A stretch of 64,000 nucleotides of DNA from Diploptera punctata (lineage: Eukaryota > Arthropoda > Insecta > Blattodea > Blaberidae). Every line of letters begins with the position of its first letter. Position 1 is the stretch's first letter. Positions 1-10,629 of the stretch are shown here, one piece after another. The DNA lies in the NCBI GenBank assembly GCA_030220185.1, contig JASPKZ010007421.1, forward strand, positions 124,001 through 188,000, read 5' to 3'. A program made the position numbers and the translations under genes. The notes under the pieces were generated by a model. That model saw only the letters and a program-made list of their open reading frames with translations. It did no database searches and was not told where the DNA came from.

Positions 1-771
1 AGAAGATTCCGAGTATTTGAGAATAAAGTTCTTAGGAATTTTTTGTTAAGGCACTACACTACAAGGTCGAGGGTTCGAGTCCCGGTGGGGTCAGGAATTT
101 TAAACGGTCCCAAATCTTCTGACGGCACTATGGCCCTGGGGTCGACACAGCCTCTAACTGAAATGAGTACCAGACACTTGTTCTGGGGTAAAGACGGCCG
201 TCACTCAGGTCTGACATCCTGGCTGACATCATGTGCCGATTGTCCAGAAAAGTGGGAGCCTTAACCTCCTACTACCCAAAGGTTTCCTAGCCCTGCAATG
301 GGATACCTTTACCTCTTATATTATATGGATGCGAAACATGGTCTCTTACTTTAAGGGGGGAAGAAGATTATGAATATTTGAGAATAAAGTTCTTAGGATT
401 ATTTTTGGTTAAAAAAGAGACGAACGACAGGTGAATGGAGAAAACTACATACTAGTGAGCTACATGATATGTATAAGAAGCCAGATATAATATGAATAAT
501 TAAGTCTCGTAGGCTGCGATGGGCAGGACATGTTGCAAATATGGGGACGAAAGAGGTGCATGGAAACTTCTGGTAGGAAAATCCGAGGGAAAACACCCAG
601 TTGTAGGCCAAGAATGAGGTAGGAGAATAACATTATCCATGTTTTGAGAGAAGTAGATTATACAGGGGATGATTGGAAAACATTAGCTCAGGATAGGGAT
701 GCATGGAGAGCTAATGTCCGCGCGGCCATGAACATACGGGTTCGACAGAGCCAGTGAGTTGGCCATAGTTT
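1..771 (+). mobile_element. 3' end of RTE-like LINE, broken by a SINE
   Basis: Bases 327-771 match, base for base over long stretches, the last ~450 bp of the better-preserved RTE-like LINE at 22315-25575. Shared text includes the gcgaaacatgg start, the region encoding the RRLRWAGHV-type tail, and the end near tgccagtgagt. Bases 1-43 are a second piece of the same family that overlaps the first (the stretch gagaataaagttcttagga occurs on both sides of the SINE). The locus is therefore either two adjacent copies or one rearranged copy. Stops and frameshifts interrupt the frame, so it is a dead fragment. It lies upstream of the first recognised IR exon. Confidence 0.8.
44..326 (+). mobile_element. 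tRNA-derived SINE
   Basis: A B-box-like pol III promoter element (ggttcgagtcc) sits at about 71-81 after a degraded A-box region. The following body is not seen elsewhere in this window. It interrupts RTE-like LINE sequence on both sides. No clean target-site duplication is visible, because the flanking LINE sequence is itself duplicated. The 73-aa reading frame over this stretch is chance. Confidence 0.6.
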
Positions 772-782
772 GGGTTTTAATT

Positions 783-799
783 TATTATTATTATCATTA

Positions 800-848
<49 letters not shown>
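783..848. repeat. (ATT)n microsatellite
   Basis: About 65 bp of imperfect ATT/TTA trinucleotide repeat directly follow the 3' end of the RTE-like LINE. The microsatellite may have grown from the LINE tail. Confidence 0.95.
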
Positions 849-850
<2 letters not shown>

Positions 851-852
851 GT

Positions 853-1420
853 TCGGTCTGAAATATTTTCGCATGGCCGCCACATGTTGAAATCACTTAC
901 ATATTAAACTAATATAATATGTAGATACTGTATTATTATTCAAGCTACATATCACAATAAATCACTGATAACTATTAATTACGGTATACAATTTTATAAT
1001 TGGATCGAATGCCCCACATCGTTGCGAGTTTTAATTGAAACTGAGGGAAGAATAACCAAGTTTATCTAAGAGACCCTCTTCCGAGATTGTTTTCTTTAAT
1101 ATGATCATAAACATTAATTACAAACCAACTGTTGACACTGCTTACTAAGAGTCTGTCAATGTAATTTATTGTTCCTTGAACTATTGAGAGGCTCTTCCTC
1201 TTGTGTCACATTATTCATTCGGTCTGAAATATTTTCCCATGGCCGCCACATGTTGAAATCACTTATTAAACAAATATAATATGTAGATATGTTGTATTAT
1301 TCGAGCTACATATCACAATAAATCACCGATAATTACAACAATTAACTACGGTATACAACTGTATAACTGGATCTACTGCTGCACGTTTCATGTTTTACTG
1401 AAACGGAGGGAAGAAAAGCA
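853..1420 (+). repeat. Direct repeat pair (~200 bp units)
   Basis: Two diverged copies of a ~200-bp sequence lie at about 853-1060 and 1218-1420. Both contain atggccgccacatgttgaaa, the gagctacatatcacaataaatc-type segment, and a shared end around ctgagggaagaa/cggagggaagaa. The offset is ~366 bp. No coding potential or known family is recognised. Confidence 0.7.
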
Positions 1421-2183
1421 ATGTGGCAACATCGTCGTAGTAGCCGTACTCGGGATCTTTGTATTTTAATAACATACAACAGCTGCGGGGAAACAAAGCG
1501 AGCCGATTGTTAAGCATCATAGTGAGGCGATAATACGATTAAAGATTGAAGTACAAAACAAATATTTACTAATATGTGCTACCGGGCTGTAGGCCATGCA
1601 TTGTTTTGATAGTCCGTATCAATATAACAGTATCAAATTGAACATATAAAACAAATCAAATAATATATGACATTAAAATAAATTACATTGTAAATTAAAA
1701 AGAAAACTAAGTAAAATGAATTTAAAAATACGTTCCTGTACTAGTGTTCCACATTTTTAAATATAATTTAATCATTCACGATTGAGTTTTGTTCTTATCT
1801 TCCTCCTCTTCTCCAGAAGTATCTCAATGTTCAAACATTTTTATGGGTTTAATGTACCATGCCAATTTTTCACAGTTTCGATTTACCAGACTTTCCGGCA
1901 AAAATAAATGCCTCCAATATCACAATTATTTAAAATATTCAAGGATATGAATTTCGCCTTAATGATTTCCGAAAATTGAATATATTACCACATTGTAATC
2001 TTTGGTAACTTTGAGAACTGTCCATGCCACTAACTTAAAACAAATCAGCGCGGATCTCGCCTTCAGTCCTACAACATATGTTCCCCAACCTCGTGTTAGA
2101 CCTCTTTTTAAGTAGAGTGAATGTTTCCCCATACAATTTGCAAGACGTATCCACTATAGTACAGTGTTTACACTTTGATGTAG
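1421..2183. other. No feature recognised upstream of IR exon
   Basis: AT-rich sequence without a supported reading frame, RNA gene or named repeat. It is presumably the intron preceding the first visible IR exon. A stop codon just upstream of the ag at 2182-2183, in the exon frame, confirms that coding does not extend into it. Confidence 0.5.
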
Positions 2184-2419
2184 GTACTGCGTTCTTGTGA
2201 AGCTCCCGGACTCAACAAACCTGCAGTGGAAAAACTTCGTGGCTCCGTTCTCTGAGATGATGTGGATTGTGATTGTGGCCACAGTCCTGGTGATAGCGAT
2301 CCACCTGACTTTGTTGTGTTACTTGGGGCAGCACTACGGTAACCAGAAGGAACACCATATCAAGTTTTACACGTTCAATGACTCGCTGCTTCTCGTGCTC
2401 GGAATATTCTGCCAACAAG
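2184..2419 (+). CDS. IR exon: end of S1, TM1 and pore loop
   Basis: This exon encodes the entry to the channel domain of an ionotropic receptor. It reads YCVLVKLPDSTNLQWKNF, then the PFSEMMW motif typical of the S1-TM1 junction. A hydrophobic helix follows (about residues 28-50: WIVIVATVLVIAIHLTLLC), then a pore-loop region ending in FYTFNDSLLLVLGIFCQQG, the hallmark of insect IR pores. The acceptor is the ag at 2182-2183, because an in-frame stop lies at 2176. The donor is gtaatg at 2420, and the exon ends in phase 1. No true start codon lies here; the exon is internal and needs upstream exons. A GC-richer coding block in AT-rich surroundings supports it. Fly or cockroach IR sequences would be the comparison set; I cannot assign an IR number. 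Confidence 0.9.
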
Positions 2420-2829
2420 GTAATGTCCAGCTGTCACTAACTTGGTCTTATCTCACGTTCAATTAGCGGTTTTTCACGTTACTTTCGTGAATTATCGTGT
2501 CAACGGTCAGTAGCAGGACTGTAATTTGTTATTGTACACAAGCTGCTCGTAAGTATAAATAATTACAATAAATAGGAAATTGATTTACATTTGATAATGT
2601 ATTTTATTTAACCTTATTTATTGAAGCTAAAATCAAATTCAAAGAGCGCATTAGTGTGTACATATTCACCATGTCATTAACTTAGTTTAACCTTTGCATT
2701 GTAGGTATTTTTATGTTCTACGCGCCACCGGGCCCAAACGGCGACACGATCTGTCGGAGAGGGATTTTAACTATGGATCACAAAAATACTTTTATGTTCA
2801 CGCAGAATATGAGCTGTTCCCTGCCCAAT

Positions 2830-2889
2830 AAGGATCACCTCAAGGTTAGAGCCTCCTCCGAGAAAACACAACATTAATACGAAACACAC

Positions 2890-2930
<41 letters not shown>

Positions 2931-2990
2931 TCATACTAAACATGATGAATGTGATAATGATGACCACATTATGTTCGGACACAGTTTGGC
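2830..2990 (-). mobile_element. Fragment of tRNA-SINE 3' body with (AC)n tract
   Basis: The reverse complement matches the 3' body of the SINE at 21232-21535: the segments around cggaggaggctctgac, ggtgtgtttcgt and gtttagtatgaatgtg occur in both. A perfect (AC)n tract at 2895-2929 sits inside. An open frame running into it from 2704 explains a false alternative exon (see rejected items). Confidence 0.75.
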
Positions 2991-3527
2991 CTTAAAGTTT
3001 TATGACATGGAAACCAGGATATGATCTACGTCGTAACAACGTGTAACCGATCCGTGTAGATCTGTTCCTAACTATTGTAGTTACGGCTAACTCTCCTACA
3101 ATTCTTTATGTTAGCTTTCACTTTAAGTAAAGATGAAAAGAAACCTATTGTTGAATTTTATCCGAAGCGTAAGGGTCCTGACGAGATAATCCCCGACAAT
3201 CCCACGGAGAAATGTCCCTCCAGGATAATTCCTCACAAGGTGCTTTCGGTTTAACACATTGCCCAGGCCGCCGACAATATAGCGTTCGACCTGTGGCTTA
3301 AGTAAAGCAGGCCCGAAACGAAAGATGGATCGAAAACCACGAGGGGCGCTAATCAAGACCAGGGGGCTTAGTTGTAGAAGGTTCAATCCTCGAATTATTT
3401 CAACGGATTCCAAAGAACAAATGATCCTTTTAGAGTCCCATAAATTCCCTGGCTCTGCTATTAAGGATGACATGGAGTTTGTTGAATTAGTTATGTAAGT
3501 TTTGATGAATTAAAAGAGGTTAAAGTT
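2991..3527. other. No feature recognised
   Basis: Contains a 116-codon minus-strand frame at 3123-3473 with no recognisable domain and no splice or promoter context. I regard it as chance or as an unnamed repeat. Confidence 0.4.
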
Positions 3528-4810
3528 TTAATAAATGTAAAACAGTACCTGATATCTCAGTCGTCCTCAATAATTTGCAGTGTTGTTTTATAGGAGGCCT
3601 TTCGATAACTTATCTATCATCTTCTGCTTTCATTTTGGTATTGACTGTTGTTGGTAATTATTTTATGCAGATGGTTTATGCTGGGTATGTTCTCGTTCAG
3701 CAGGTGTTTATTTGTGGTTTCCTTGATGATTTCTAATTCTTCGAGAACGTTGATATTCGATACATCGTTTTCTTTATGCAGGATCGATAATACGTTGTCT
3801 ATTCTGTTGAATTGATGTCCTGCTTCTATTACATGTTTTGAAAAACTGGATTTGCTTTCATTCTTTAAGAAATCTCTGAAATGTTCATTAAAACTTGTCA
3901 AGTTCCTAGTGGTTCTTCCTATGTAAAATTTGTTACAGCTGTTGCAATTTAATTTGTAAATTCCTTCATTTTGATATGTTTGTTTCTTCTATTTTATTTG
4001 AAATTATATTATTTAGTTTGTTATTTGTTCTGTAGGCAATTTTTATGTTTTTGTCATGCTTTTTAGGAGTTTTTCTATTTTTTGTGTTTCTATGCCTGTG
4101 TATGTTAAGGATACTCACTTATTATCTCTTTTATCGATTTCCCTATTTAGTTGTGTGATGTTTGTTAGTTCTTCTTTTCTCTTTTGTTTCATATTGAATT
4201 TGTTAATCATTTTCTCATTATATCCATTTTGCGGGCCAGGAATTTTATATAATTTAATTGTTTGTTATAATTTTCTTGTGTGAGCGGTAATTTAATCATT
4301 CTGTTGATTAATCTGATGAAAGTGCTAACGTTTTGTTGTGGAGGATGTCTGGATATTCTATGGATGGCGATTGTGTTGCTTGTAGGTTTTCTGTATATGC
4401 CAATGTCCAAACTATTATTATTTAAATTTTTGTTAGGGTAAGATCTAGGTATTTTATTGAATTATTTTCTCTTTCTGATGTGAATTTTATTTTTTTCATG
4501 CATCCTATTTAGTTATATTAAACTATCTTCTTCTATTGAACTTTCGTTGTCGTAAATTATCAGAATATCATCTACATATATTTTTATTAGTTTTATGTTG
4601 AATTTTCCTTCAGTTTTTCTAAATGCTTTTCTTCAAAATTTTGTAAGAAAATTTGAGATACAATTCCAGAAGTGGGACTGCCCACAGGTATACCGTCCTT
4701 TTGTGTAAAATATTCATTATTGAATTTGAAGTAATGTTGTTTTAGAGATGTGATGATCATATTATTTAGTTTCATAATATAGGTCCTATCTAAATTTTCT
4801 TCTTCTAAAT
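3528..4810 (-). mobile_element. Penelope-like element, 5'-truncated, minus strand
   Basis: Read on the minus strand, this encodes pieces of a Penelope-like retroelement. The RT palm has GIPVGSPTSGI followed, in another frame, by YVDDILIIYDN (about 4550-4590). Downstream are FIRLINRMIKLPLTQENYNKQ and a C-terminal GIY-YIG endonuclease region containing KFYIGRTTRN and HVIEAGHQFNRID (3617-3960). Penelope-like elements prime at DNA ends or nicks using this GIY-YIG nuclease. Frameshifts separate the pieces, so the copy is inactive. It lies head to head with a + strand copy starting at 4811. The 3' end near 3530-3580 keeps a remnant resembling the CUGANGA half of a hammerhead ribozyme, without the GAAA half. 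Confidence 0.85.
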
Positions 4811-6055
4811 CATCACATCTCTACAATAAAATTACTTCAAATTCAATAATGAATATTTTACACAAAACGACGGTATACCTATGGGCAGTCTCACTTCTGG
4901 AATTTTATCTGAAATGTTCTTACAAAACTAAAAACAGAAACATTTAGAAAAAAACTGAAGGAAAATTCAATATAAAACTAATAAGAAGATATATATGATG
5001 TTGCGATAACTTACGACAACGAAAATTCAATAGAGAAAAATATTTTAATATAACTAAACAAAATTAAAATATGAAATTATCGAATATTCATCTGAACTAA
5101 ACAGAATGCATGAAAAAATAAAATTCACATCAGAAAGAGAAAATAATTCAATAAAATACCTAGATCTTACCCTAACAAAAATTTAAATAATAATAGTTTG
5201 GACATTGGCATATAGAGAAAACCTACAAGCAACACAATCGCCATCCATAGAATATCCAGACATCCTCCACAACAAAACGTTAGCACTTTCATCAGATTAA
5301 TCAACAGAATGATTAAATTACCGCTCACACAAGAAAATTATAACAAACAATTAAATTATATAAAATTCCTGGCCCGCAAAATGGATATAATGAGAAAATG
5401 ATTAACAAATTCAATATGAAACAAAAGAGAAAAGAAGAACTAACAAACATCACACAACTAAGTAGGGAAATCGATAAAAGAGATAATAAGTGGGTATCCT
5501 TAACATACACAGGCAGAGAAACACAAAAAATAGCAAAACTCCTAAAAAGCATGACAAAAACATAAAAATTGCCTACAGAAGAAATAACAAACTAAATAAT
5601 ATAATTTCAAATAAAATAGAAGAAACAAACATATCAAAATAAAGGAATTTACAAATTAAATTGCAACAGCTGTAACAGATTTTACATAGGAAGAACCACT
5701 AGAAACTTGACAAGTTTTAATGAACATTTCAGAGATTTCTTAAAGAATGAAAATAAATCCAGTTTAACAAAACATGTAGTAGAAGCAGGACATCAATTCA
5801 ACAGAATAGACAACGTATTATCGATCCTGCATAGAGAAAACGAAGTATCGAATATCAACGTTCTCGAAGAATTAGAAACTATCAAGGAGAACATACCCAG
5901 CATAAACCCTCTGTATAAAATAATTACCAACAACAACAGTCAGTACCAAAATGAAATCAGAAGATGATACATAAGTTATTGAAAGACCTCCTATAAAACA
6001 ACACTGCAAATTATTGAGGACGACTGAGATATCAGGTATTGTTATACATTTATTA
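4811..6055 (+). mobile_element. Penelope-like element, 5'-truncated, plus strand (inverted partner)
   Basis: An inverted copy of 3528-4810 with very high similarity. It has the same RT segment (GIPMGSLTSGI), the same connection region and a GIY-YIG portion with HVVEAGHQFNRIDNVLSI (5707-5967). The YVDD region is damaged here (an indel near 4990-5010), and stops split the frame. The two 3' ends stop at the same place (…gagatatcaggta), so together they form a ~2.5-kb inverted repeat whose heads meet at about 4810. Partial tandem or inverted arrangements are a known habit of this family, but the short interior here is notable. Confidence 0.85.
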
Positions 6056-6540
6056 AAAATTTAACACAGTGACCTCAACGGAGTTTCATAATGTATTTTA
6101 AAAACATTTATTAAAAGAGGTTGCAAGTACGTACTATAATTAATAAATGCAGATAGTTGCACAAAAACATCGGATTTAAAGACTAGCAATTTTAGTAAGC
6201 TTCAGCGATTTACAACCTTGACAAATGGAAATAATATTGCATTATATCAACATTTTCTAATAAAAATGTTAACTACATTTTTATAAATAGGCCTAGGTTA
6301 TTGTTTACAACTTTTTTTTAATTATTGGTCTTTGATAGTTATATAAATTTGTATAAGGATTGTGGTCACAAAGTAAAAATATTGAAACATAAATGCAGTA
6401 TACTTTTAGAGGTGATGATCGCTTCCAATATCTCGTATATAGATAGTTGTTGTGGAGGTAAGTGCTTTTTTTTCTTCCTCTTTTCGTTTACACTGTTTTC
6501 TTTTTGTTTTACTTTTTGTTATTCTCACATATAGACATAA
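6056..6540. other. No feature recognised
   Basis: AT-rich intronic sequence. A 69-codon frame at 6325-6534 shows no domain. Confidence 0.4.
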
Positions 6541-6662
6541 GGACAAGGCAAACACCCAGACCCAAGGTGGAGATTAAAAATCCCCTACCCCGCCGGAAAT
6601 CAAACCCGGGTCACCGGAGTGGAAGGTAGGGACTCTACCGACTACACCACGGTGACGGACTG
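6541..6662 (-). mobile_element. tRNA-derived SINE head, minus strand
   Basis: The reverse complement begins gtccgtcaccgtggtgtag and continues with an A-box-like stretch (gtggtgtagtcggtagagt) and a B-box-like ggtttgatttcc about 40 bp later. This is the spacing of a tRNA. The anticodon arm is not preserved well enough to name the parental tRNA. Confidence 0.7.
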
Positions 6663-6918
6663 CTGAGACGAGTTCTAAATATATTTCAGTTCGAAGCACC
6701 AATATTGACAGTTCATGTTAGTCGTAGTACAGTATACAAATAACTTTCCGTAGTGCATTTGTAGTGAGCAATTGCTCGTAATATATTCCTATAGCAATCT
6801 TCAAAATCCGTAAACATGGTAGGATGTAATAATTCACTAACACTAATATTATATATATATATGATTAAACAAACCGTTAAATAGAAATAAATACATAATA
6901 AATGATTTTAAAAAGTGA

Positions 6919-6919
<1 letters not shown>

Positions 6920-6953
<34 letters not shown>
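6920..6953. repeat. (AT)n microsatellite
   Basis: About 17 perfect AT repeats. With the tract at 7283-7314 they bracket a ~330-bp segment that contains a SINE. Confidence 0.95.
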
Positions 6954-6955
<2 letters not shown>

Positions 6956-7034
6956 CGTCCATCCATCCACAGTAATTCTGCCCGAGGGCAGGTATTTCAC
7001 TGCAACCATAGCATATGCTTTGCAACTTTACTAG

Positions 7035-7279
7035 GGAATTACAGGTGTGGTAGCTTCCCGTTGCTTTCCAAACCAGTGAAGGATGGTGATGATAATGATA
7101 AGGATGATGATAATGACCGGATGATTTTCGGAGATCGTTGGGCCCTAAGCTTCCTGACATTTGTCTTATAGGCGAGGAAAAATAAACAAAAAATCCCATC
7201 CATGAGCCTGTCCCGACATGGAATCGAACCCGGGCCCGCTGCGTGACAAGACAGCACGCTACATCGAGACCACAGCGGT

Positions 7280-7282
<3 letters not shown>
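7035..7282 (-). mobile_element. tRNA-derived SINE (same family as 62769-63127), minus strand
   Basis: The reverse complement starts gtccaccgctgtggtctcg and has the B-box gggttcgattcc. It then continues with a ttttcctcgcctataag-type body and a run of ATC/ATT-rich repeats (tcattatcatcatcc), exactly the layout of the SINE at 62769. An (AT)n tract (7283-7314) abuts its 5' end. Reading frames across it are chance. Confidence 0.8.

Positions 7283-7314
<32 letters not shown>
7283..7314. repeat. (AT)n microsatellite
   Basis: About 15 AT repeats directly against the SINE 5' end. Confidence 0.95.
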
Positions 7315-7321
<7 letters not shown>

Positions 7322-7399
7322 GAATGTTTCCTTGGGGGTTTCCGCGCCATGGATTCAGGGATTAGTTCATCTGGTCCGTTTCGACTTCAAGAGATTCGG

Positions 7400-8198
7400 T
7401 CCCTCCATCTAGCAAATGGTCTTCCTTGACGTCTATATCCTGCAGGTCTGTAGTTTAAAATAATTTTAGGAAATCTATCATCTGGCATTTTAAGTAGATA
7501 TTCGTACCAATATTGTCTATGTTTGTCAATGTTATCCGTCAATTTAAAAATATTTAATTGATCTCTTATCTCTGTACTTCTTTCCTGGTCCATAAGAGTG
7601 TAGCCCGCCGTTGACCTTAAAAGTCTCATCTCCGCTGCCTCTATGTTTTTCCTATCTGTACTAGTCAAAGTCCAGTTTGACTGCCTCATCTCCGCTGCCT
7701 CTATGTTCCTCCTATCTGTACTAGTCAAAGTCTAATTTTGACTGACTCATCTCCGCTGCCTCTATGTTTCTCCTATCTGTACTAGTCAAAGTCCAATTTT
7801 GACTGACTCATCTCCGCTGCCTCTATGTTTCTTCTATCTGTACTAGTCAAAGTCTAATTTTGACTGACTCATCTCCGCTGCCTCTATGTTTCTCCTATCT
7901 GTATTGGTCAAAATCCAATTTGAGTGCTCATCTCCGCTGCCTCTATGTTTCTCCTATCTTTACTAGTCAAAGTCCAATTTTGACTGCCTCATCTCTGCTG
8001 CCTCTATGTTTCTCCTATCTTTACTAGTCAAAGTCAAATTTTGACTGCCAGAAATAATAGTAGGAACTGCCATGACTTTATAAAATTTTAGTTGAGTATC
8101 TTGAGTTGTTTTATTCTTTAGAGTTCTTCTAATTGTTCCACATATTCTTTGAAATTTCTGTATATTTATACTTATATCTTCGTGTTGGCAGTATGATA
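7400..8198 (-). mobile_element. LINE 3' end (RT C-terminal region), minus strand, with internal expansion
   Basis: Minus-strand pieces spell the C-terminal part of a non-LTR retrotransposon ORF2. First is KFQRICGTIRRTL-like text (8050-8190, frameshifted), then LTSTDRRNIEAAEMR and LLRSTAGYT, then WYEYLLKMPDDRFPK and a basic YRPAGYRRQGRP end (7387-7480). This GRP-type tail is shared with RTE-like elements in this window and with the fragment at 34048. The coding segment TLTSTDR..NIEAAEMR has been amplified into the minisatellite described separately. It is a dead fragment. Confidence 0.75.
7620..8052 (-). repeat. Minisatellite, ~61-bp unit x7, derived from LINE coding sequence
   Basis: The motif tgcctctatgtt recurs seven times at 60-62 bp spacing (about 7637, 7697, 7758, 7819, 7880, 7940, 8000). 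On the minus strand each unit encodes the LINE segment (Q)SNWTLTSTDR-NIEAAEMR. The first step is exactly 60 bp (20 codons) and stays in frame; later steps are 61 bp and shift frame. This dates the expansion after the LINE had lost constraint. Confidence 0.92.
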
Positions 8199-8199
8199 C

Positions 8200-8245
<46 letters not shown>

Positions 8246-8259
8246 GTAATAATAATAAT
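8199..8259. repeat. (ATA)n microsatellite
   Basis: About 60 bp of ATA/ATT trinucleotide repeat at the boundary of the LINE fragment. Confidence 0.95.
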
Positions 8260-9451
8260 TACGTGATAATGGCATGAGATAATAACATATTTATATCCGC
8301 AAAAATCAACAATAAAATATATTGTCGCTATTACTCCAATTTGATATTTCGAGTCTTATGAATTCCAATACTCGATCCTCAACTGTGTACGAAATCTTAA
8401 TGGACAATTTGCAATATACTTAATTAAAAAAACTACGTATATTGGATTTGGAATATTTGTGTATTTACGAGGTTTCGTTGCTTTATTCTGTTACTACAGG
8501 AACTTGTAATCAACACTTTTGAAATTTCTTGCACTGTGGAGACAAGATTTTGACATTAATCATCAGAATGAGCTGATATGCATGCATGTTATTGCACCTT
8601 TATTTTAGTTATTCAGTGTTAGTAAAATATTGTGACTATTTATTTGTTCTCAACAATTCTGTGTTTGTGGTGTATCAATTTAGAATAGAAGAGAAGTAGT
8701 GTTAAATGACACAAGTTCATTTATTATCATGTAATAAATCTATCTGTAGTAACACTAAATGGGTTAAAATTTATGATAGCTTATTTAGCTTTTAGTTTTT
8801 ACACAATTCATAGAACTCTTTAGGAACTCTTCTGTATATCTTACTTCATTAATGGAAATCTCGAGAGGAATGTGAAAAAGGAATAATATGTTAGTTTATG
8901 CCCCAACGTTGGTAGACACGTGAAGAAGGATTTTAGTCAGGAATTTGATTATGGTTGATTGGAGGTTGGTTGGTATTTGGTGCGCCGGACTAGCTGAGAT
9001 GAGTCGGAGAGGTGAGTTCTTGTCCAGATTTACGAGTGGAGTTCCAACATGACAGAAATAAACGCAAATATTTTAAAAGAAGAATCGCAGAATTGGTTTT
9101 ATTACCAAATACTTACTTACACTTGGTTAATTATTAACGGCAATTCGAGTCATTGGGCAACAGCTCGAGTAGCGGTAATAATTTTAATAAAATTATATCA
9201 TGGCGTTTATTAACAGCGTTATTAGTGGTTTGACTCCCCGCGTATTTATCGTTATTATTGCCTTTGCTATATTGTCCACGGATGATTCTAAGTTCCCCAG
9301 TAAAACAGACTTAGCAAACTTTACGCTTGGCTTAAAATAAACTAAGTCCATAATTCTCACTCAGTTATATTGAACTTAAAAAAATTCCTACCCCGCCCAT
9401 TCGCTCCCGGTAGTAGAAATTATTATCTATTTTTCGACTGGTTGCTCCCCT
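8260..9451. other. No gene; possible degraded LTR-like stretch near 8890-9340
   Basis: No supported gene. The stretch around 8970-9010 (gcgccggactagctgagatg) loosely resembles part of the LTR at 47360 (gctccggactagatg), and aataaa signals follow. No TG...CA ends or flanking duplication could be found, so I do not call a solo LTR. Confidence 0.35.
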
Positions 9452-9455
9452 TTAA

Positions 9456-9675
9456 CCCTTAAATTGGCAAAACACAGATTTCTTCTGTTAGATATTTGAA
9501 TATGGCGGACCGCAGTGAAAACGGAGTCTTGTATAACTGTTATTATTAGGTATATTGTATAATTAGACACACATTTAAGTGGTTTCTTTTTGTTCGTTTT
9601 CTTCTGATTTATTTAAAATATTAAATTAATTAAACCAACTGATGTATCTAAAAGGATACATTACGAATTTAAGGG
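9456..9675. mobile_element. piggyBac-type MITE with TTAA target duplication
   Basis: A 220-bp sequence begins CCCTTAAATTGGC and ends GAATTTAAGGG, so the ~11-bp terminal inverted repeats match except for one internal base. It is flanked on both sides by TTAA (9452-9455 and 9676-9679). TTAA duplication with a CCC terminus is the signature of piggyBac transposons. It has no coding capacity, so it depends on a transposase elsewhere. The interior is AT-rich. Confidence 0.75.
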
Positions 9676-9679
9676 TTAA

Positions 9680-10232
9680 TGGGAAGAAATGTGTAGACTT
9701 CTCCTCCCGTTCGTAGGAGGAATTTTGTTATAAGGTGATACTTTCGTCTAAGAGGAAATCTCATATATCCACCGCCACTTTAATTGTCATCCCAGAGACT
9801 TTACATGATTTTAGTAACAACATTCATTATTGGTTCCCTCAACACTTTGGGCAGAGACCTGGTGTGTTTCATCACAGTTTTTCTACTGATTTTGCTAGGT
9901 TCATCTAGGACTCCCACTACTTTCCTTGGTCTAGAGTTGCCAAGTTTAAGTATTATTTGTCATCTGGATATTTCCGGATCGATATATCATCTCAGCGGGT
10001 TATTGTTTACCTACAGTGGAAGTGAGCTCCTTGTGTGATCCGGGAGAAATATATGTTTACGTCATGATGGACAGGAGCGGCCTTACCTAAATCCATGATG
10101 TTGATTTGAAATAATTATTATTTCATCACTTATCTTTCTGATACTTCTAGATCATTTTTAGCATAGATTTTGCTACATGTTCGCAAAAGGCTTATACGTA
10201 CCTCTGTAGTTATTTGGGTTATGTCTGTCGCC

Positions 10233-10235
<3 letters not shown>
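9680..10235. other. No feature recognised
   Basis: An 84-codon frame at 9784-10038 shows no domain, no splice context and no codon signal. Nothing is supported here. Confidence 0.4.

Positions 10236-10290
<55 letters not shown>
10236..10290. repeat. (AT)n microsatellite
   Basis: About 27 perfect AT repeats. Confidence 0.95.
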
Positions 10291-10292
<2 letters not shown>

Positions 10293-10629
10293 ATAACGAT
10301 AGCTTTTATCGTCTGAAATGAAAGATTATTGCATATCAAGAACTCGACATTCAACAATTTCAACATTTTCTGCAGGTAAGAATCTATTTCAAGTAACCAA
10401 TTTATGTTACTGTTGCTATTGTTATATAATTAGAACGATAGCAATAGCAACTTCAAAGGTTGTTATTTTTCTAATGCTAATATATTTTATTATACCTATT
10501 TAGTATTTTCTGTTTAATTCTTAATATGTTTCTTCCTAGATTCAGCTGTTAGCTGTGTATTATCTGTTTTAATATTTCAAAATATATCAATTTAAATAAA
10601 ATATTAAAACTATTTTCTCAAATTATTAT

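Noticed and set aside
2704..2845. Candidate extra IR exon (GIFMFYAPPGPNGDTICRRG) with acceptor tag and donor aag|gttaga
   Set aside because: It would join in phase after exon 1, but exon 1 joins the 31061 exon perfectly to give the normal IR order. The peptide does not resemble an IR, and its 3' part runs into a SINE fragment. At most it is a cryptic exon.
2895..2929. Simple repeats as CRISPR-like arrays
   Set aside because: Perfect dinucleotide tracts without unique spacers, in a eukaryotic context.
3123..3473. 116-codon minus-strand ORF
   Set aside because: No domain, no homology I recognise, and no promoter or splice context.
6849..7199. 116-codon minus-strand ORF with poly-(YI) run
   Set aside because: It translates an (AT)n microsatellite and a SINE.
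8890..9440. Possible solo LTR
   Set aside because: Only a weak local resemblance to the LTR at 47291, with no TG...CA ends or target duplication.
9784..10038. 84-codon hydrophobic ORF that could be a membrane protein
   Set aside because: No family resemblance and no splice signals consistent with the IR phase. Random AT-rich sequence commonly gives such frames.
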